Assembly: GCA_902799665.1 (NCBI GenBank)
Contig: CADCBK010000002.1
Coordinates: 68,832-132,831 of the forward strand
Reading direction: 5' to 3'
Source of the DNA: an uncultured Spirochaetaceae bacterium
GTDB lineage: Bacteria; Spirochaetota; Spirochaetia; Treponematales; Treponemataceae
DNA length: 64,000 nt
In this document: in pieces, positions 53,091-61,977 of the stretch
Layout: each line of letters starts with the position of its first letter
How positions within the stretch are numbered: the stretch's first letter is position 1
Position numbers and translations under genes: made by a program
The notes under the pieces: model-generated
Told to the model about the DNA's origin: nothing
Databases searched by the model: none
What the model saw: the letters and a program-made list of their open reading frames with translations, nothing else

Positions 53091-54401
53091 TTAGACCCAA
53101 ACCGCCCACAAAAGCAAGGCCGAGGCGCCGGTCGTCAAAAGGGTGAAGGGAAGGCCAAGCTTAAGCCAAGAGGCGAAATTCATAGGCTTGCCTTCTTTTT
53201 TTATGATGCCCATGGCGACGACATTCGCGCTCGCTCCGTATGGAGTCAAGTTTCCGCCAAGGCAAGAGCCGACCAACAGCGCGAACATGTATAATTCCGG
53301 AGCGCTGCCGACTGATTTTGCCAGGCTTGCGGCGACAGGAAGCATTACGATTATATACGGAACATTGTCGATAAAGCCGGAAAGAATTATCGACACAAGC
53401 AAAATCAAGACAAAGGCGCCCAATTTGCTTCCGCCAGTGACGCGCGACAAAAAAGCCGCGAAGTCCAAAAGCAAGCCGGACTCGCTTAGCGCGCCAACAA
53501 CGACGAAAATTCCTATCAAGAAGAAAATCGTTTCCCAATCCAAGCCTTTGACTAATTCCCAAATCTCGCCCGCGGATTTTTTTTGCGAAACAAAATGCCA
53601 GGCCAGTCCTATCAAGCCAAGAGCGAGCACATAGGAACCGCTTGCAAACGCAAATTCAATTTTAAGGAAAGAAACAAGCGCAAGGCCGACAATCATCAAA
53701 AGCAAAAGCGCGGTCGGAACAAAAGAAATGACTTTTGTTTCCTCAACCTCAATTTTTTCTTTTGCGTTCCTAAAAATAAAATAGAAAAAAAGACAGCCCA
53801 CTACAAGGCCAGTTTGAATGAAAAAGAAAATTGAAATTTTGGAGCCGTGAACAAAGAAATCGTTGAACGTATAACCCGCGAACGACGCGAAAATCATTGA
53901 AGGCGGATCTCCGACAAGAGTCGCCGTTCCTTCCAAATTTGACATGACGGCCAAGCCCATCATAAAATTGGCCGGATTAAGCTTTAGTTTTTTGCAAAGC
54001 GCCAAGGCGATTGGCGCCATTACTAAAACCGTGGCCACGTTCTCCACAAAAATAGAAATTATTCCCGTCATCGCCAAAATCAAAATTATAGCGACTCCAG
54101 CGCTGGGAGAAATTTTTATGATTGAGTCGGCCGCCCGCGACGGAGCCTTGGAATAAATGAAAAGCGCGGCGATTATCATCGAGCCGATGTAAATCATCAG
54201 CACGTTCCAATTTATCAATTCAAAAAAGGAATGCGTTATCGCGTATGCGCGGCCGCTTCCTTCAAAAACGCTGGCTGGAAAAACCGTTCCAAGCGCCACA
54301 GCGATTAAAGCGGCGGCCAAGGACCAAACAACCTTCTTGTCTTGAAAGGCGATGACAAGCGCGTACATAACAAGCGCCAGCGCCAAAACGATAAATTTCA
54401 T
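53091..54401 (-). CDS. ArsB/NhaD-type (SLC13-like) ion permease
   Basis: A 436-residue membrane protein with about 11 helices and two family repeats (EGTATLVGDPPSMIFASFAGY and GGNLTPYGASANVVAMGI, with IDNVPYIIVMLP). These mark the ArsB/NhaD/CitM permease superfamily. The substrate (arsenite, Na+/H+ or an organic anion) cannot be told; no ars genes are near. It overlaps the upstream binding-protein gene by four bases. Confidence 0.8.
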   Translation of the reverse strand: MKFIVLALALVMYALVIAFQDKKVVWSLAAALIAVALGTVFPASVFEGSGRAYAITHSFFELINWNVLMIYIGSMIIAALFIYSKAPSRAADSIIKISPSAGVAIILILAMTGIISIFVENVATVLVMAPIALALCKKLKLNPANFMMGLAVMSNLEGTATLVGDPPSMIFASFAGYTFNDFFVHGSKISIFFFIQTGLVVGCLFFYFIFRNAKEKIEVEETKVISFVPTALLLLMIVGLALVSFLKIEFAFASGSYVLALGLIGLAWHFVSQKKSAGEIWELVKGLDWETIFFLIGIFVVVGALSESGLLLDFAAFLSRVTGGSKLGAFVLILLVSIILSGFIDNVPYIIVMLPVAASLAKSVGSAPELYMFALLVGSCLGGNLTPYGASANVVAMGIIKKEGKPMNFASWLKLGLPFTLLTTGASALLLWAVWV

Positions 54402-55180
54402 TTTGCGACATCCAAACCAAAATACGCGGCCGAGATATTGGCCAAAGTTCCGTCCGCCTTCATAGAATCAATGGCCCTGTTCATTTCTTCCAGCAACGAC
54501 TGCGACTCGGCGCTTTTCCTGCATGGAATCGCGATTTGAAAAGCGTCGTCCAAAATCGCGGCGATTTTCACAGGCGCGTTAGGATTGTTCTTAATATAAT
54601 TGTAATAAACCAAAATCGAGTTAATCGTGGAATCAGCCCGATTGCTCAAAAGCAATTCCATCGTTTCGTCAAAAGTGTCCACCACAATAGTCATCGCGCC
54701 ATATTTTTTCGCGATGCTGTCATATGTGCTGTACAAAGAATTCGCCGATGTTTTTCCTGCCAAATCCTCAAAGGAATTGATGCCGTTTTCGTCCTTTCTA
54801 ACTATCAAGGCGGTTTTTTCCACGGCGTAAGGCGTCGTATAATAAAAGCGGTTCTTTCGCTCAGTGGTAATCGCGACGCCGTTTACGATTATGTCGCATT
54901 CGCCGTTTTCAAGGCATGAAAACAAACGCTCCCATTCAAATTCCACAAACTTCGCCCTAACGCCCATGCGCTTGCACATTTCCTTGGCGACGTCAACGTC
55001 AAAGCCAACCAACCGGCCTTGCTCGTCGTGATAGTTCCATGGCTCCCAAGCGCCTTCCAGCGCCACGACAAGTTCGCCCTTCGCCTTAACTTGGTCAAGC
55101 AAAGACTTATGGCCAGCCTTGACGCAAGAAGAAAAAAACACGCACAAAGCGCACAAAAACAAAAACAAACTTTTTTTCAT
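54398..55180 (-). CDS. Amino-acid-binding lipoprotein (SBP family 3)
   Basis: A 260-residue solute-binding lipoprotein (signal MKKSLFLFLCALCVFFSSC, Cys19) of the bacterial family 3, which captures polar amino acids for ABC importers. Motifs include WEPWNYHDEQGRLVGFDVDVAKEM and GECDIIVNGVAITTERKNRFYY. The start follows GAGGGAG. No ABC permease or ATPase is adjacent; instead the gene overlaps an ArsB/NhaD-type permease by four bases. A link to cysteine or cystine is suggested only by the neighbouring serine acetyltransferase gene. Confidence 0.85.
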   Translation of the reverse strand: MKKSLFLFLCALCVFFSSCVKAGHKSLLDQVKAKGELVVALEGAWEPWNYHDEQGRLVGFDVDVAKEMCKRMGVRAKFVEFEWERLFSCLENGECDIIVNGVAITTERKNRFYYTTPYAVEKTALIVRKDENGINSFEDLAGKTSANSLYSTYDSIAKKYGAMTIVVDTFDETMELLLSNRADSTINSILVYYNYIKNNPNAPVKIAAILDDAFQIAIPCRKSAESQSLLEEMNRAIDSMKADGTLANISAAYFGLDVAK

Positions 55181-55191
55181 ATCTCCCTCTA

Positions 55192-56148
55192 TTATATCCA
55201 CATCGCTTCCTGCAACTTGGCAGCCTCTTCCGGCGACAAATTGTCCGAAGCCGTTTTAAATTTAAGCTCCTGGTTCTTAATGCTTACAACCGTTTCGCTG
55301 GCGACAGACTTGGTGACAAAAGTGTTGCCGCCAATGACAGAATTTTTTCCGATGACTGTGTCGCCGCCCAAAATCGAGGCGCCCGAATAAATCGTAACGT
55401 TGTCCTCGATTGTAGGATGGCGCTTTACACCCTTTAGCTGCTGGCCGCCGTTTGTGCTCAAGGCGCCCAAGGTGACGCCTTGGTAAACCTTTACGTGTTC
55501 GCCGATAACGGTGGTCTCGCCGATGACGATTCCAGTTCCGTGGTCGATGAAAAAATACTTTCCCAACGTGGCTCCGGGATGTATGTCGATTCCCGTCTTG
55601 CTGTGCGCCCATTCCGTCATGATTCTGGGAATCAGCGGAACGCCCAAAACAAAAAGCTCGTGCGCCAAGCGGTTGACCGCGATCGCGAAAAAGCCGGGAT
55701 AAGACAAAATAATTTCCGTCTTGTCAAAAGCGGCTGGGTCTCCGTCGTAGGCCGCCTGCAAGTCGCTTTCCAAAAATTCGCGCACGCGGGGAATCCTGTC
55801 AAAAAACTCATGGGTCACAAGCCGAGAACGCTCGCGCAGCTTTTCCTCCGCCGCGTCCTTGTTGTCAGGAAGCTTCTTTAGCGCCAAGAAAATCTGCTTG
55901 TTCAAAACCAGCGTCACTTCGCGGCACAAGACAGAAACATAACTTTCAAGGTCGCTTACTTTATATTCGCGCTCGCGGAAGAATCCAGGAAAAAGAATCT
56001 TAAAGAATTTTTCTATCAAGCCTTGTATAAGGCCGACGTCGATTTCCACCTCGTCGTCGGTCTTATTGATGAAAAAACCTTCTTTTTTGTAATGCCCAAG
56101 TATTCCACGGATGGAACTTGTCTCTAGCATTTCATAACTTTTCGGCAT
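55192..56148 (-). CDS. cysE: Serine O-acetyltransferase (EpsC type)
   Basis: A 318-residue enzyme making O-acetylserine for cysteine synthesis. After an alpha-helical N-terminal domain of about 160 residues, the left-handed beta-helix shows HSKTGIDIHPGATLGKYFFIDHGTGIVIGETT and YQGVTLGALS, with the catalytic His in DHGTG. The long N-terminus is the EpsC form. A TATTCT box ends six bases before the ATG, so the mRNA may be leaderless. It sits downstream of the pyridoxal kinase gene, and its promoter overlaps that gene's end. Confidence 0.92.
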   Translation of the reverse strand: MPKSYEMLETSSIRGILGHYKKEGFFINKTDDEVEIDVGLIQGLIEKFFKILFPGFFREREYKVSDLESYVSVLCREVTLVLNKQIFLALKKLPDNKDAAEEKLRERSRLVTHEFFDRIPRVREFLESDLQAAYDGDPAAFDKTEIILSYPGFFAIAVNRLAHELFVLGVPLIPRIMTEWAHSKTGIDIHPGATLGKYFFIDHGTGIVIGETTVIGEHVKVYQGVTLGALSTNGGQQLKGVKRHPTIEDNVTIYSGASILGGDTVIGKNSVIGGNTFVTKSVASETVVSIKNQELKFKTASDNLSPEEAAKLQEAMWI

Positions 56149-56154
56149 TATCCT

Positions 56155-56183
56155 AGAATAGCGCTTTTTTAATTATTTTTCTA
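56155..56183 (-). promoter_or_regulatory. Promoter of cysE
   Basis: TAGAAA at 56183-56178, 17 bases, TATTCT at 56160-56155, then six bases to the ATG. Both boxes are imperfect. Confidence 0.4.
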
Positions 56184-57015
56184 GTCTATTCACCAAATAG
56201 GGAATCGCCTTTTCAAACTTTACGCCGTAAAAGTGCGAATCGTCGCCAAGAGTCTTTTTCATGGACTCAACGACAAAATCCGCGGCGATCGAGGCTGCCT
56301 CCAAGGCGCTCTTGCCCCGCAAAAGCGAGCCTGCAAAGGCCGAAGCGTAAACGTCGCCGGTTCCGTGCATCGCGGCGGGCAAGCGCTCGTGGAAGTAGTA
56401 CTCAATCTTTTTTCCGTCAGAAACCGCGGCGCCCAATTTTGAAGGCTTGTAGCTTACGCCCGTAATGACGACATTCTTGGCGCCCAGCTTGTGCAAGCCG
56501 GCGATTGTCTTTTCGATATAGGCCTGGTCGTAGCCGCTTTCGATGTATTCCTGGCCAAGAAGGAAGCTGGCTTCCGTCAAGTTAGGAAGAACATAGTCAG
56601 CCTCGGCGACAAGCTTTGCCATTTCCTTGGGAAAGTCCGCGTCAAAGCCGGCGTAAAGCTTTCCGTTGTCGGCCATGGCCGGGTCAACGATTTTTACCGC
56701 TCCGCTTGAACGGGCGGCCTTTTTAAAGATGTCCAAAATGTGCGGAATCTGGGCTTTAGAAACGTAGCCTGTGTAAAAGGCGTCAAAGTCGATTTTTTCC
56801 TTAATCCACTGGTCAAGGATTTTTGGCATTTCGTCGGTAAGGTCGCGGAAAGTCCAGGCGCTAAAGCCCTTTCCTGTATGGTTAGAAAGAACGGAACTTG
56901 GCAAAATTCCGGCCTCAATTCCGCAAGCGCTGATAATTGGAAGAGCGACAGTAAGCGAGCACTGCCCCACGCAAGAAATGTCCTGAATTGTTAAAAGTCT
57001 GTGATCCTGAGCCAT
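56173..57015 (-). CDS. pdxY: Pyridoxal/pyridoxamine kinase
   Basis: A 280-residue ribokinase-like enzyme (COG2240) that phosphorylates pyridoxal, pyridoxamine or pyridoxine. Motifs include LTIQDISCVGQCSLT, LPSSVLSNHTG, VDPAMADNGKLY, LPNLTEASFLLG and the anion hole HGTGDVYASAF with the catalytic Asp. TAGGAG precedes the ATG. The gene lies opposite a MocR/PdxR regulator, whose family commonly controls PLP-salvage genes. Confidence 0.9.
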   Translation of the reverse strand: MAQDHRLLTIQDISCVGQCSLTVALPIISACGIEAGILPSSVLSNHTGKGFSAWTFRDLTDEMPKILDQWIKEKIDFDAFYTGYVSKAQIPHILDIFKKAARSSGAVKIVDPAMADNGKLYAGFDADFPKEMAKLVAEADYVLPNLTEASFLLGQEYIESGYDQAYIEKTIAGLHKLGAKNVVITGVSYKPSKLGAAVSDGKKIEYYFHERLPAAMHGTGDVYASAFAGSLLRGKSALEAASIAADFVVESMKKTLGDDSHFYGVKFEKAIPYLVNRLEK

Positions 57016-57053
57016 TTTTTAATCTCCTATGCTTGTAAATCTAGCGAAAAACT

Positions 57054-57070
57054 GGTATCATTCATATACC
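57054..57070. promoter_or_regulatory. Possible MocR operator
   Basis: GGTAT (57054-57058) and ATACC (57066-57070) are inverted around seven bases, between the divergent pdxY and MocR genes. The arms are short and the call is tentative. Confidence 0.3.
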
Positions 57071-57098
57071 CAATTTTGATAAATTTTTATAATGCCAG

Positions 57099-58526
57099 AT
57101 GATAACGATTGATTTTAGCAAAAGAAAGGGCCAAGGCCTTTCCGACTTTTTGTACAGCTCTATAAAAAGGCAAATCGTCTCCAACAGCATAGCGGCCGAC
57201 GAGCGCCTGCCTTCCCGCCGCGCCCTGGCGCAAAACTTAAAGGTAAGCGAAATCACCGTGCAAAACGCCTACGCCCGCCTAATAAGCGAAGGCTACATTT
57301 ATTCGGAAGAAAAGCGTGGATACTTCGCGCAGGGAATTCCTTCGGGCGGAACTTTCTTGGCGGACGCGGCGCGAAAAATTCCGCAAGACGCCGAGGAGCC
57401 GCAAAAGGGCAAGGACGCCAATTGGCTTGCGGACTTTAAAAGCAATTCCACGAACTTTGAAAAATTTCCCTTCAGCCTTTGGGCCCACCTTATGCGGCAA
57501 GTCTTGAATTCCGGCGACGAGCGGCTCCTGCAAAAAATTCCAAGCGGCGGCGCGGACGAATTGCGCAAAGCCATTTCCCGCCACTTGCGCCGCTTTAGGA
57601 TGATTGAGGCCAGCCCCGAGCAAATAGTCATCGGAGCGGGAACTGATTTTTTGTACACGCAGCTGATCCACTTTTTTGGAGCGGACAAAACATACGCCGT
57701 GGAAAATCCCGGCTACCGGCAATTCGCTTCCGTGGCAAAGCTGTGCGGCGCAAAATGCGTGGCGGCCGGCCTGGACAAAAGCGGAATAAAGACAAGCAGA
57801 CTTAATGACGCGCAAATCGTCCACGTCTCTCCCCTGCACCATTTTCCGACAGGAATCGTAATGCCATACGCCCGCCGCTTTGAGCTTTTGGAATGGGCAG
57901 CGAGCGAAAAAAAGCGCTTCATAATCGAAGACGACTACGACTCGGAATTTCGCTTCAACGCAAAGCCCATAGAGCCGCTCTTCAGCGCGGCGGCCGCCTC
58001 GGAAAAAACGCGCGGGCATGTGATTTACATCAACACGTTCTCAAAGACGCTCGCTCCGTCAATAAGAATTTCATACATGATTCTGCCGCAAAACTTGCTT
58101 CAAGAATATTACAAAAAAAACGGCTTTTATTCCTGCCCTGTTTCCGCGTTTGAACAATACACGCTCGCGCGCTTCATAGACGAAGGCCACTACGAAAAGC
58201 ATTTGACAAAAATGAAAAACCATTACCGCAATCTGCGCAACGACTTGATTCGCGCCTTGAACGCCAGCCGCCTTTCAAAGAGCTGCGAAATCCTTGAAGA
58301 AAATTCCGGCCTGCACTTTATTCTGCGAATCAAGTCAACTGAATCCGGCAAGAAGCTCCAGGGCCGCCTGTCGGAAAAAGGAATAAATGTTGCCTTGCTT
58401 AGCGATTTTTATTACAATAAGCAAAAAGACCAAAGCTCGCGCGCGGACTTTGTGATAAACTATTCGGGCATCCAAAAAAACAAAATCGCGCAAATAGTAA
58501 AAAAAATGGAGGCGGCCCTTTGTTGA
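57099..58526 (+). CDS. pdxR: MocR/PdxR-type regulator (GntR HTH plus aminotransferase domain)
   Basis: A 475-residue chimeric regulator. Residues 1-70 are a GntR winged helix (LPSRRALAQNLKVSEITVQNAYARLISEGYI). Residues about 110-475 are a fold-type I aminotransferase domain with the PLP lysine in NTFSKTLAPSIRISYM. Such regulators sense PLP and control its synthesis or salvage. It is divergent from pdxY. TATAAT at 57088-57093 ends five bases before the ATG, so its mRNA is probably leaderless, though no good -35 is seen. Confidence 0.88.
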   Translation: MITIDFSKRKGQGLSDFLYSSIKRQIVSNSIAADERLPSRRALAQNLKVSEITVQNAYARLISEGYIYSEEKRGYFAQGIPSGGTFLADAARKIPQDAEEPQKGKDANWLADFKSNSTNFEKFPFSLWAHLMRQVLNSGDERLLQKIPSGGADELRKAISRHLRRFRMIEASPEQIVIGAGTDFLYTQLIHFFGADKTYAVENPGYRQFASVAKLCGAKCVAAGLDKSGIKTSRLNDAQIVHVSPLHHFPTGIVMPYARRFELLEWAASEKKRFIIEDDYDSEFRFNAKPIEPLFSAAAASEKTRGHVIYINTFSKTLAPSIRISYMILPQNLLQEYYKKNGFYSCPVSAFEQYTLARFIDEGHYEKHLTKMKNHYRNLRNDLIRALNASRLSKSCEILEENSGLHFILRIKSTESGKKLQGRLSEKGINVALLSDFYYNKQKDQSSRADFVINYSGIQKNKIAQIVKKMEAALC

Positions 58527-59233
58527 AATTTAACATTCTCTTCCAAGACCAAAACATCGCCGTCATTTGCAAAAGCGAAAACTTGTTGAGCGTGCCCTAT
58601 CCCGGATTTCGCGGAAAAACAGCGCTCGGCCTTTTGGAAGAAAACATGAGGAAGCGCGGAACTTTTTCATCCAAGCATAGGCCCTTCGCCGTCCACCGTT
58701 TGGACAAGGACACAAGCGGAGTGATGATGTTCGCGCTAAACGAACGCGCGCAAAAAACGATTATGGATTCCTGGCAAACGATGGTCACCCAGCGCCTTTA
58801 CCGCGCCGTCGCCGAAAATCCGCGCAACTCCGCGCGCTCCCTTCCAGACGAGGGAACGATTGACAGCCCGCTTGCCTACAACGCCTACAACATCGCCTAT
58901 GTTCCCAAGGACGCGGCAAGCGGCAAGGATGGCGGCAAATTAAAAACGGTTTCGGCGCGGACAAATTACAAAATAATCGCGCGCGGAAAACAATTCACAA
59001 TGTTCGAATTGTCTTTGGACACCGGCCGCAAAAACCAAATCCGCGCGCACTTGGCAAGCTTGGGCTACCCTCTTTGCGGCGACAAAAATTACAGGGCCAA
59101 GACAAACCCTTTTGGCCGCCTGGCCCTGCACGCGCGCGTTTTGGAATATGTAAACCCGTGGACTAAAGAAAAACAGCGCTTTGAAGTCCCCGAGCCTTCT
59201 GAATGGCATGAAGCGTCCAAAAGAACGCGGTGA
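58520..59233 (+). CDS. RluA-family pseudouridine synthase (second)
   Basis: A 237-residue enzyme with the catalytic Asp D62 in HRLDKDTSG and the later TGRKNQIRAHL and RLALHAR motifs. It differs in sequence from the RluA at 31118 and probably targets another RNA site. GGAGG lies seven bases before the TTG start, which overlaps the regulator's last codons. Confidence 0.88.
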   Translation: MLKFNILFQDQNIAVICKSENLLSVPYPGFRGKTALGLLEENMRKRGTFSSKHRPFAVHRLDKDTSGVMMFALNERAQKTIMDSWQTMVTQRLYRAVAENPRNSARSLPDEGTIDSPLAYNAYNIAYVPKDAASGKDGGKLKTVSARTNYKIIARGKQFTMFELSLDTGRKNQIRAHLASLGYPLCGDKNYRAKTNPFGRLALHARVLEYVNPWTKEKQRFEVPEPSEWHEASKRTR

Positions 59234-59281
59234 ACCCGCTCGAAACAACGATTTTAATCTTGCGTATGACAATACGAACGG

Positions 59282-61102
59282 CTAAATCTTGTAGCTGTCA
59301 ATCAAGCCAAGAACTTCCTTGTTAAGCTTTGCGTTGCTCTCTGATTCCTTGGAAGACTTTTGCGCCTGCTTTAGAATTTCACCAACTGAATTCTTTATGC
59401 TTGCCGTAAGGATTGTGATTTCGCTGGCCGAAGTCCTAAGCTCGTCCATGCGCGAGAAAACCTTCTCGCTTTCCTCTTGCATTTCTTTACTGGCGGCTTG
59501 AATTGAGCCGGAGGAAGAGTCGACGACAGACATTGAGTCAAGTAATTTCTTGGCGCCTTCCTGCTGTTCGTCCACGCTGGCCAAAACCTCAGAAAGCATC
59601 GACTGGATTTCTCCAATCCTTGCGTCCAAGCTTTGGAACGAAGAAAGCGAAAGCTTTGACGCGTCAACAATTCCTGTAATCGCCTCTGTAATCGACTTGA
59701 TCAAATCGCCGATGCTCTTTGACTGCTTGGCCGAGCTTTCGGCAAGGTTACGGATTTCGCCGGCGACAACAGCGAATCCTTTTCCCGCCGCTCCGGCATG
59801 GGCCGCCTCGATTGAAGCGTTCATGGCCAGCAAGTTTGTTTGGCTGGCGATGCTTCGAATGACGGAATTGGCTTCCTTTAGGCGGCCGGCTTGCGCCTGG
59901 ATTTCGCCGACCTTGTCCACTACCGTCAGCTGGTCCTTTTGTCCAGTCTTTGAGTCGTTGACCAAAAGCTCGTACTTTTGCGAAATCCTGGAAACGTTTT
60001 GGTCAATGCTTTGTATGTTGGACGAAATTTCATTCACATGGCCTGAAATGTCGCCTATCGCCTCGGCCTGCATTCCAATGCGCGACGCCAAAAGCCGCAT
60101 CGACTGGTTGACGTTGGAACTGCTGTCGGCGACCATGTCCATAGTCTCGTTTTGGGCTTTTGCCCGCGCGCTGATTTCTTGGATTCGCTCCGTCGTTCGC
60201 TGAACGTCGCCGATCGTAGACTGTGAATGGTCGTCGATTTCCGTTCCATAATAAACAAGCGACGCGACAGACTCCTTGATTTTTCTGAACATGTTGGCAA
60301 GGCTTTCCATAAGCAGGTTGCAGTCTTGGGCCAAAGCGCCAATCTCGTCGTTGGACTTGACCGGAATTTTCGCTGACAAATCCGCCTTTCCTACAGCGAT
60401 GCAATTGATTTCGTCGGAAACTTTTTTAATGCGGCCAAACAAAACGCCAAGCGCCATGTTCACAAAAAAGACAACCAAGACAATCAAGGCGACGGAAATG
60501 ACCGCGATAAAAAGAACCAGCCTCGCGATTGAAGCGCGCAGGCCGCTGGCGTCGTAGTCAGCCGCCACAAAGCCGATTGAGCGGCCGTTTTCCACAATCG
60601 GCGCGAACACGGTTATAAGCCAGCCCCAGCCTTCCTGCTTTTCCATCTTGCCGGCTTGAACCGTTCCTGTCGACATCGCGAGCAAGGCGGGCTCGCCGTA
60701 ATTGTCCTTTGTTTCAAGCGTTCCCAGCGGAGAAAAATTCTCCTCGTCGCTTGGATCGCAGGAACCGTCAACAACATACATGTACTCGTTGTCGTTGGCT
60801 GGAATCATCGTGTAAAAATATTTGGCGGAAGTCGTTTCCTTCATCGCAAGCAAGCCTTCGTGAAGGTTCCTAAAGCGCAACGATTCGGGGTTTTGTTCTT
60901 CTATGACTCTGCGAAAGCCTTTTATGTTTTCGTTAATGAATTTGGCTCCGTTCTCAACAAGGGGCTTTCCTTCGGCCACAAAAATGTCGACGCAAATTTT
61001 GGAGGCCCGATAAATCGCCAAGTTCGAAAACAAGGCAATGGCAACCGCGAAAGAAGCGGAAATGAAAATGGTGAATTTCACACGCAAAGAGAGTGTCTTC
61101 AT
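59282..61102 (-). CDS. Methyl-accepting chemotaxis protein
   Basis: A 606-residue chemoreceptor: transmembrane helix (about 10-30), periplasmic sensing domain of the dCache type (about 35-190), second helix (about 195-222), HAMP (about 222-275) and a cytoplasmic coiled-coil hairpin. The hairpin tip is [40 protein letters not shown], the conserved CheA/CheW contact. The ligand cannot be told. It has a strong promoter overlapping the divergent methyltransferase promoter. Confidence 0.93.
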   Translation of the reverse strand: MKTLSLRVKFTIFISASFAVAIALFSNLAIYRASKICVDIFVAEGKPLVENGAKFINENIKGFRRVIEEQNPESLRFRNLHEGLLAMKETTSAKYFYTMIPANDNEYMYVVDGSCDPSDEENFSPLGTLETKDNYGEPALLAMSTGTVQAGKMEKQEGWGWLITVFAPIVENGRSIGFVAADYDASGLRASIARLVLFIAVISVALIVLVVFFVNMALGVLFGRIKKVSDEINCIAVGKADLSAKIPVKSNDEIGALAQDCNLLMESLANMFRKIKESVASLVYYGTEIDDHSQSTIGDVQRTTERIQEISARAKAQNETMDMVADSSSNVNQSMRLLASRIGMQAEAIGDISGHVNEISSNIQSIDQNVSRISQKYELLVNDSKTGQKDQLTVVDKVGEIQAQAGRLKEANSVIRSIASQTNLLAMNASIEAAHAGAAGKGFAVVAGEIRNLAESSAKQSKSIGDLIKSITEAITGIVDASKLSLSSFQSLDARIGEIQSMLSEVLASVDEQQEGAKKLLDSMSVVDSSSGSIQAASKEMQEESEKVFSRMDELRTSASEITILTASIKNSVGEILKQAQKSSKESESNAKLNKEVLGLIDSYKI

Positions 61103-61110
61103 GAAAATAA

Positions 61111-61139
61111 ATTATAAAACATAAAATTGACTTTTTCAA
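61111..61139 (-). promoter_or_regulatory. Promoter of the MCP gene
   Basis: TTGAAA at 61139-61134, 17 bases, TATAAT at 61116-61111. The ATG follows eight bases later, giving a nearly leaderless mRNA. Confidence 0.7.
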
Positions 61140-61155
61140 GTTTTTTCTTGATAAT
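61127..61155 (+). promoter_or_regulatory. Promoter of the SPOUT methyltransferase gene
   Basis: TTGACT (61127-61132), 17 bases, GATAAT (61150-61155), six bases to the ATG. The -35 box lies beside the MCP -35 box. Confidence 0.65.
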
Positions 61156-61161
61156 TAAGGA

Positions 61162-61977
61162 ATGATAAACCCTAACAAACTTTTTCAACTGGCGGGCGGC
61201 CAGCAAAGGCGAAAGCTTGCCCTTTGCTTTGGCGCCTTGGAGCGCGACATTTTAGGAATCGCCGAAAAAGGCTCGGAATACAATTTTTCGTCAATGGCCC
61301 GCGCGGACTACATAAAGGCCTTGTGCCGCGTCTTTTTGCAAGACCCAAAAATTTCGCCGGAAGCCGCAAAAAAAATAACGGACGCGATAAAATCGGAGCC
61401 GATGGACGAACGCCTTGCCTGCAATTTGGCCCGCAACGAGCTTTTGGCCATAATCGGAACCTTTCCCGCGGAATGGGACTTGATCATCGCGCCCCACCCC
61501 AACGCGGGGCCGGAGGGAACGGTTGCAAAACGCGATTTTTTTCCGGGCCTCAAAGTTTACGCCGAGGACATCCGTTCGCCCTTTAACTTGGGCTCGATTT
61601 TTAGAACGGCCGAAGGAATGGGAGCGGAAAAGCTTTACCTTAGCCCTGGCTGCTGCGACCCGGCCCACCCCCGCTCGCAAAGAAGCGCGATGGGCTGCAT
61701 AGAAACCTTGCCTTGGGAACGCGCCTCGCTTGGCGACTTAAAAGAAGAAAACATTTTTGTCCTGGAAACCGGCGGAACCCCGATCGATGAATTTGAATTT
61801 CCAAAAGAGGGAGTTTGCATTATCGGCTCGGAGGAATTGGGAGCCAGCCCGCAAGCGCTTGCAAAAGCCAAATACGGCCGCGTCACGATTCCGATGAAAG
61901 GATTAAAAGCCTCGCTTAACGTCGGCGTGGCCTTTGGAATTTTAATGCAAGCTTGGGTGTCCGCCTTGTCTGATTAG
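61162..61977 (+). CDS. SPOUT (TrmH/SpoU) RNA 2'-O-methyltransferase
   Basis: A 271-residue protein whose C-terminal half has the SPOUT motifs EDIRSPFNLGSIFRTAEGMG (motif 1), IIGSEELGASPQAL (motif 2) and VTIPMKGLKASLNVGVAFGI (motif 3). It methylates a ribose 2'-OH in tRNA or rRNA; the target is unknown. The N-terminal half is helical and not an L30e-like domain I recognise. It overlaps the convergent HDOD gene by four bases. Confidence 0.88.
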   Translation: MINPNKLFQLAGGQQRRKLALCFGALERDILGIAEKGSEYNFSSMARADYIKALCRVFLQDPKISPEAAKKITDAIKSEPMDERLACNLARNELLAIIGTFPAEWDLIIAPHPNAGPEGTVAKRDFFPGLKVYAEDIRSPFNLGSIFRTAEGMGAEKLYLSPGCCDPAHPRSQRSAMGCIETLPWERASLGDLKEENIFVLETGGTPIDEFEFPKEGVCIIGSEELGASPQALAKAKYGRVTIPMKGLKASLNVGVAFGILMQAWVSALSD

